Shown in pieces: positions 5,421 through 5,905 of a stretch of 5,905 nucleotides of DNA; position 1 is the stretch's first letter; each line of letters starts with the position of its first letter. The stretch is from Competibacteraceae bacterium UBA2792 (lineage in GTDB: Bacteria; Pseudomonadota; Gammaproteobacteria; Competibacterales; Competibacteraceae), in NCBI GenBank assembly GCA_002352125.1, contig DEHU01000090.1, positions 7,271 to 13,175 on the forward strand, written 5' to 3'. Under the pieces are notes generated by a model that made no database searches, was not told the origin of the DNA, and saw only the letters and a program-made list of their open reading frames with translations. The position numbers and the translations under genes were made by a program.

Positions 5421-5903
5421 TCAGGGAACGATTTTGAGCAGAACCACATATCGTTCGGTCGTCGAGTCGTCGCCGTCCCGGAAGCGCCAGTATTTCAGCT
5501 TGAGCGCGACATCGCCTGGCTGCCGGGCGGTGAAGGCGAAGATCCTTCGGCCGCGCGCTCCAACAAAGCCTTCGGTTGGTTCGGCGTATTCTGTGCCGTC
5601 CAACGCCAGTAAACGACCATTCGTTTCGTCGATGGCCCAGGTGTAACCGGTGCTGGGGTTTTCCGGCAAACTGACCTTGAGACGTTCGCCGACGCGAAGT
5701 TCAGCGGTCCGGTTGTTGTCGGCACGAGCCAGCACCAGCACGTCGTTTTCGCGGGTACCGGCCGGCGGGACGGGTTCGGGCCCGGTGCTTTTTTTGGAGG
5801 CACAACCGGCAGCGAGCAAGGCGGTCGATATCGCCAGGATCGCGACGAGAACGGTTTGCGCGCGGCGGAGCGGTAATTTGCGGATAATGGGCATCGGGCG
5901 CAT
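5421..5903 (-). CDS. Chagasin-like (I42 family) protease inhibitor lipoprotein
   Basis: Likely secreted, lipid-anchored relative of chagasin, the inhibitor of papain-type cysteine proteases (MEROPS family I42). The 160-residue form begins with a basic stretch (RKLPLRR), a hydrophobic core (about 17-32) and lipobox LLAAGC with Cys34; Ala at +2 suggests outer-membrane sorting. After a Pro-rich linker, the I42 domain spans about 54-160. It has the first binding loop NPSTGYTW (82-89), the middle loop GFVGARGRRIFAF (112-124), and the YWRFRDGDD segment (138-146), where classical members have an R-P-W type motif, so the third loop is divergent. The immunoglobulin-like beta pattern LRVGERLKVSLP is evident. 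The target protease is unknown and none is encoded nearby. ATG at 5903 is used here, but Met4 (5894) is equally plausible and an upstream start outside the window cannot be excluded. It precedes the diguanylate cyclase gene by 46 bases on the same strand. Confidence 0.85.
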   Translation of the reverse strand: MRPMPIIRKLPLRRAQTVLVAILAISTALLAAGCASKKSTGPEPVPPAGTRENDVLVLARADNNRTAELRVGERLKVSLPENPSTGYTWAIDETNGRLLALDGTEYAEPTEGFVGARGRRIFAFTARQPGDVALKLKYWRFRDGDDSTTERYVVLLKIVP

Positions 5904-5905
5904 GG

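Noticed and set aside
5757..5767. ACCGGCCGGCG shared between the I42 gene and half of the 24-base palindrome (5277-5287)
   Set aside because: Eleven shared bases made only of GC-rich dinucleotide-like steps are expected by chance here, and the second copy is not itself an extended palindrome.
1..5905. Search for CRISPR arrays, tRNAs, insertion sequences, integrases, toxin-antitoxin pairs or retron-like structures
   Set aside because: No direct repeat arrays, tRNA-like folds with CCA ends, transposase motifs or small toxin-like gene pairs were seen; the genes are ordinary chromosomal families.

Overview
The window looks like chromosomal DNA of a GC-rich gammaproteobacterium. The evidence is a PyrE very close in sequence and length to the enterobacterial enzyme, an exonuclease III homologue divergent from pyrE (the position that crc occupies in Pseudomonas), typical Gram-negative lipoprotein signals, and a PAS-PAS-GGDEF protein. 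I cannot name the genus from sequence alone. No rRNA, tRNA, CRISPR array, insertion sequence or phage gene is visible. I see no clear sign of an undescribed multi-gene system.

Left part (1-3122). A truncated exonuclease III gene (xthA type) runs leftward off the window edge. It is divergent from a tight rightward three-gene operon: pyrE (orotate phosphoribosyltransferase), a WbuC-family cupin, and an MFS_3-type membrane transporter. The cupin gene starts 11 bases after the pyrE stop and uses a Shine-Dalgarno that overlaps that stop. The transporter most likely starts at a GTG overlapping the cupin stop codon by 4 bases (GTGA), so the three genes are probably co-transcribed and the last pair translationally coupled.

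Centre (3123-4000). A strong GC-rich hairpin separates the transporter from a convergent leftward lipoprotein gene. That gene encodes an outer-membrane-type lipoprotein with an internally duplicated beta-rich domain. Upstream of it lies an AT-richer intergenic stretch of about 200 bases with a perfect TATAAT -10 box inside a short inverted repeat, followed by two interleaved hairpin options in the leader.

Right part (4001-5905). A leftward pair encodes a chagasin-like (I42) cysteine-protease-inhibitor lipoprotein and then, 46 bases on, a membrane-anchored PAS-PAS-GGDEF diguanylate cyclase with intact catalytic and inhibitory sites. The cyclase gene contains a 24-base perfect palindrome just after its transmembrane codons.

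The leftward genes look like a cell-envelope and signalling group, and the rightward operon joins pyrimidine synthesis to two proteins of unknown substrate. The best leads are the catalytically intact exonuclease III at the crc position, the pyrE-cupin-transporter operon, the lipoprotein promoter/leader structure, and the palindrome inside the cyclase gene.
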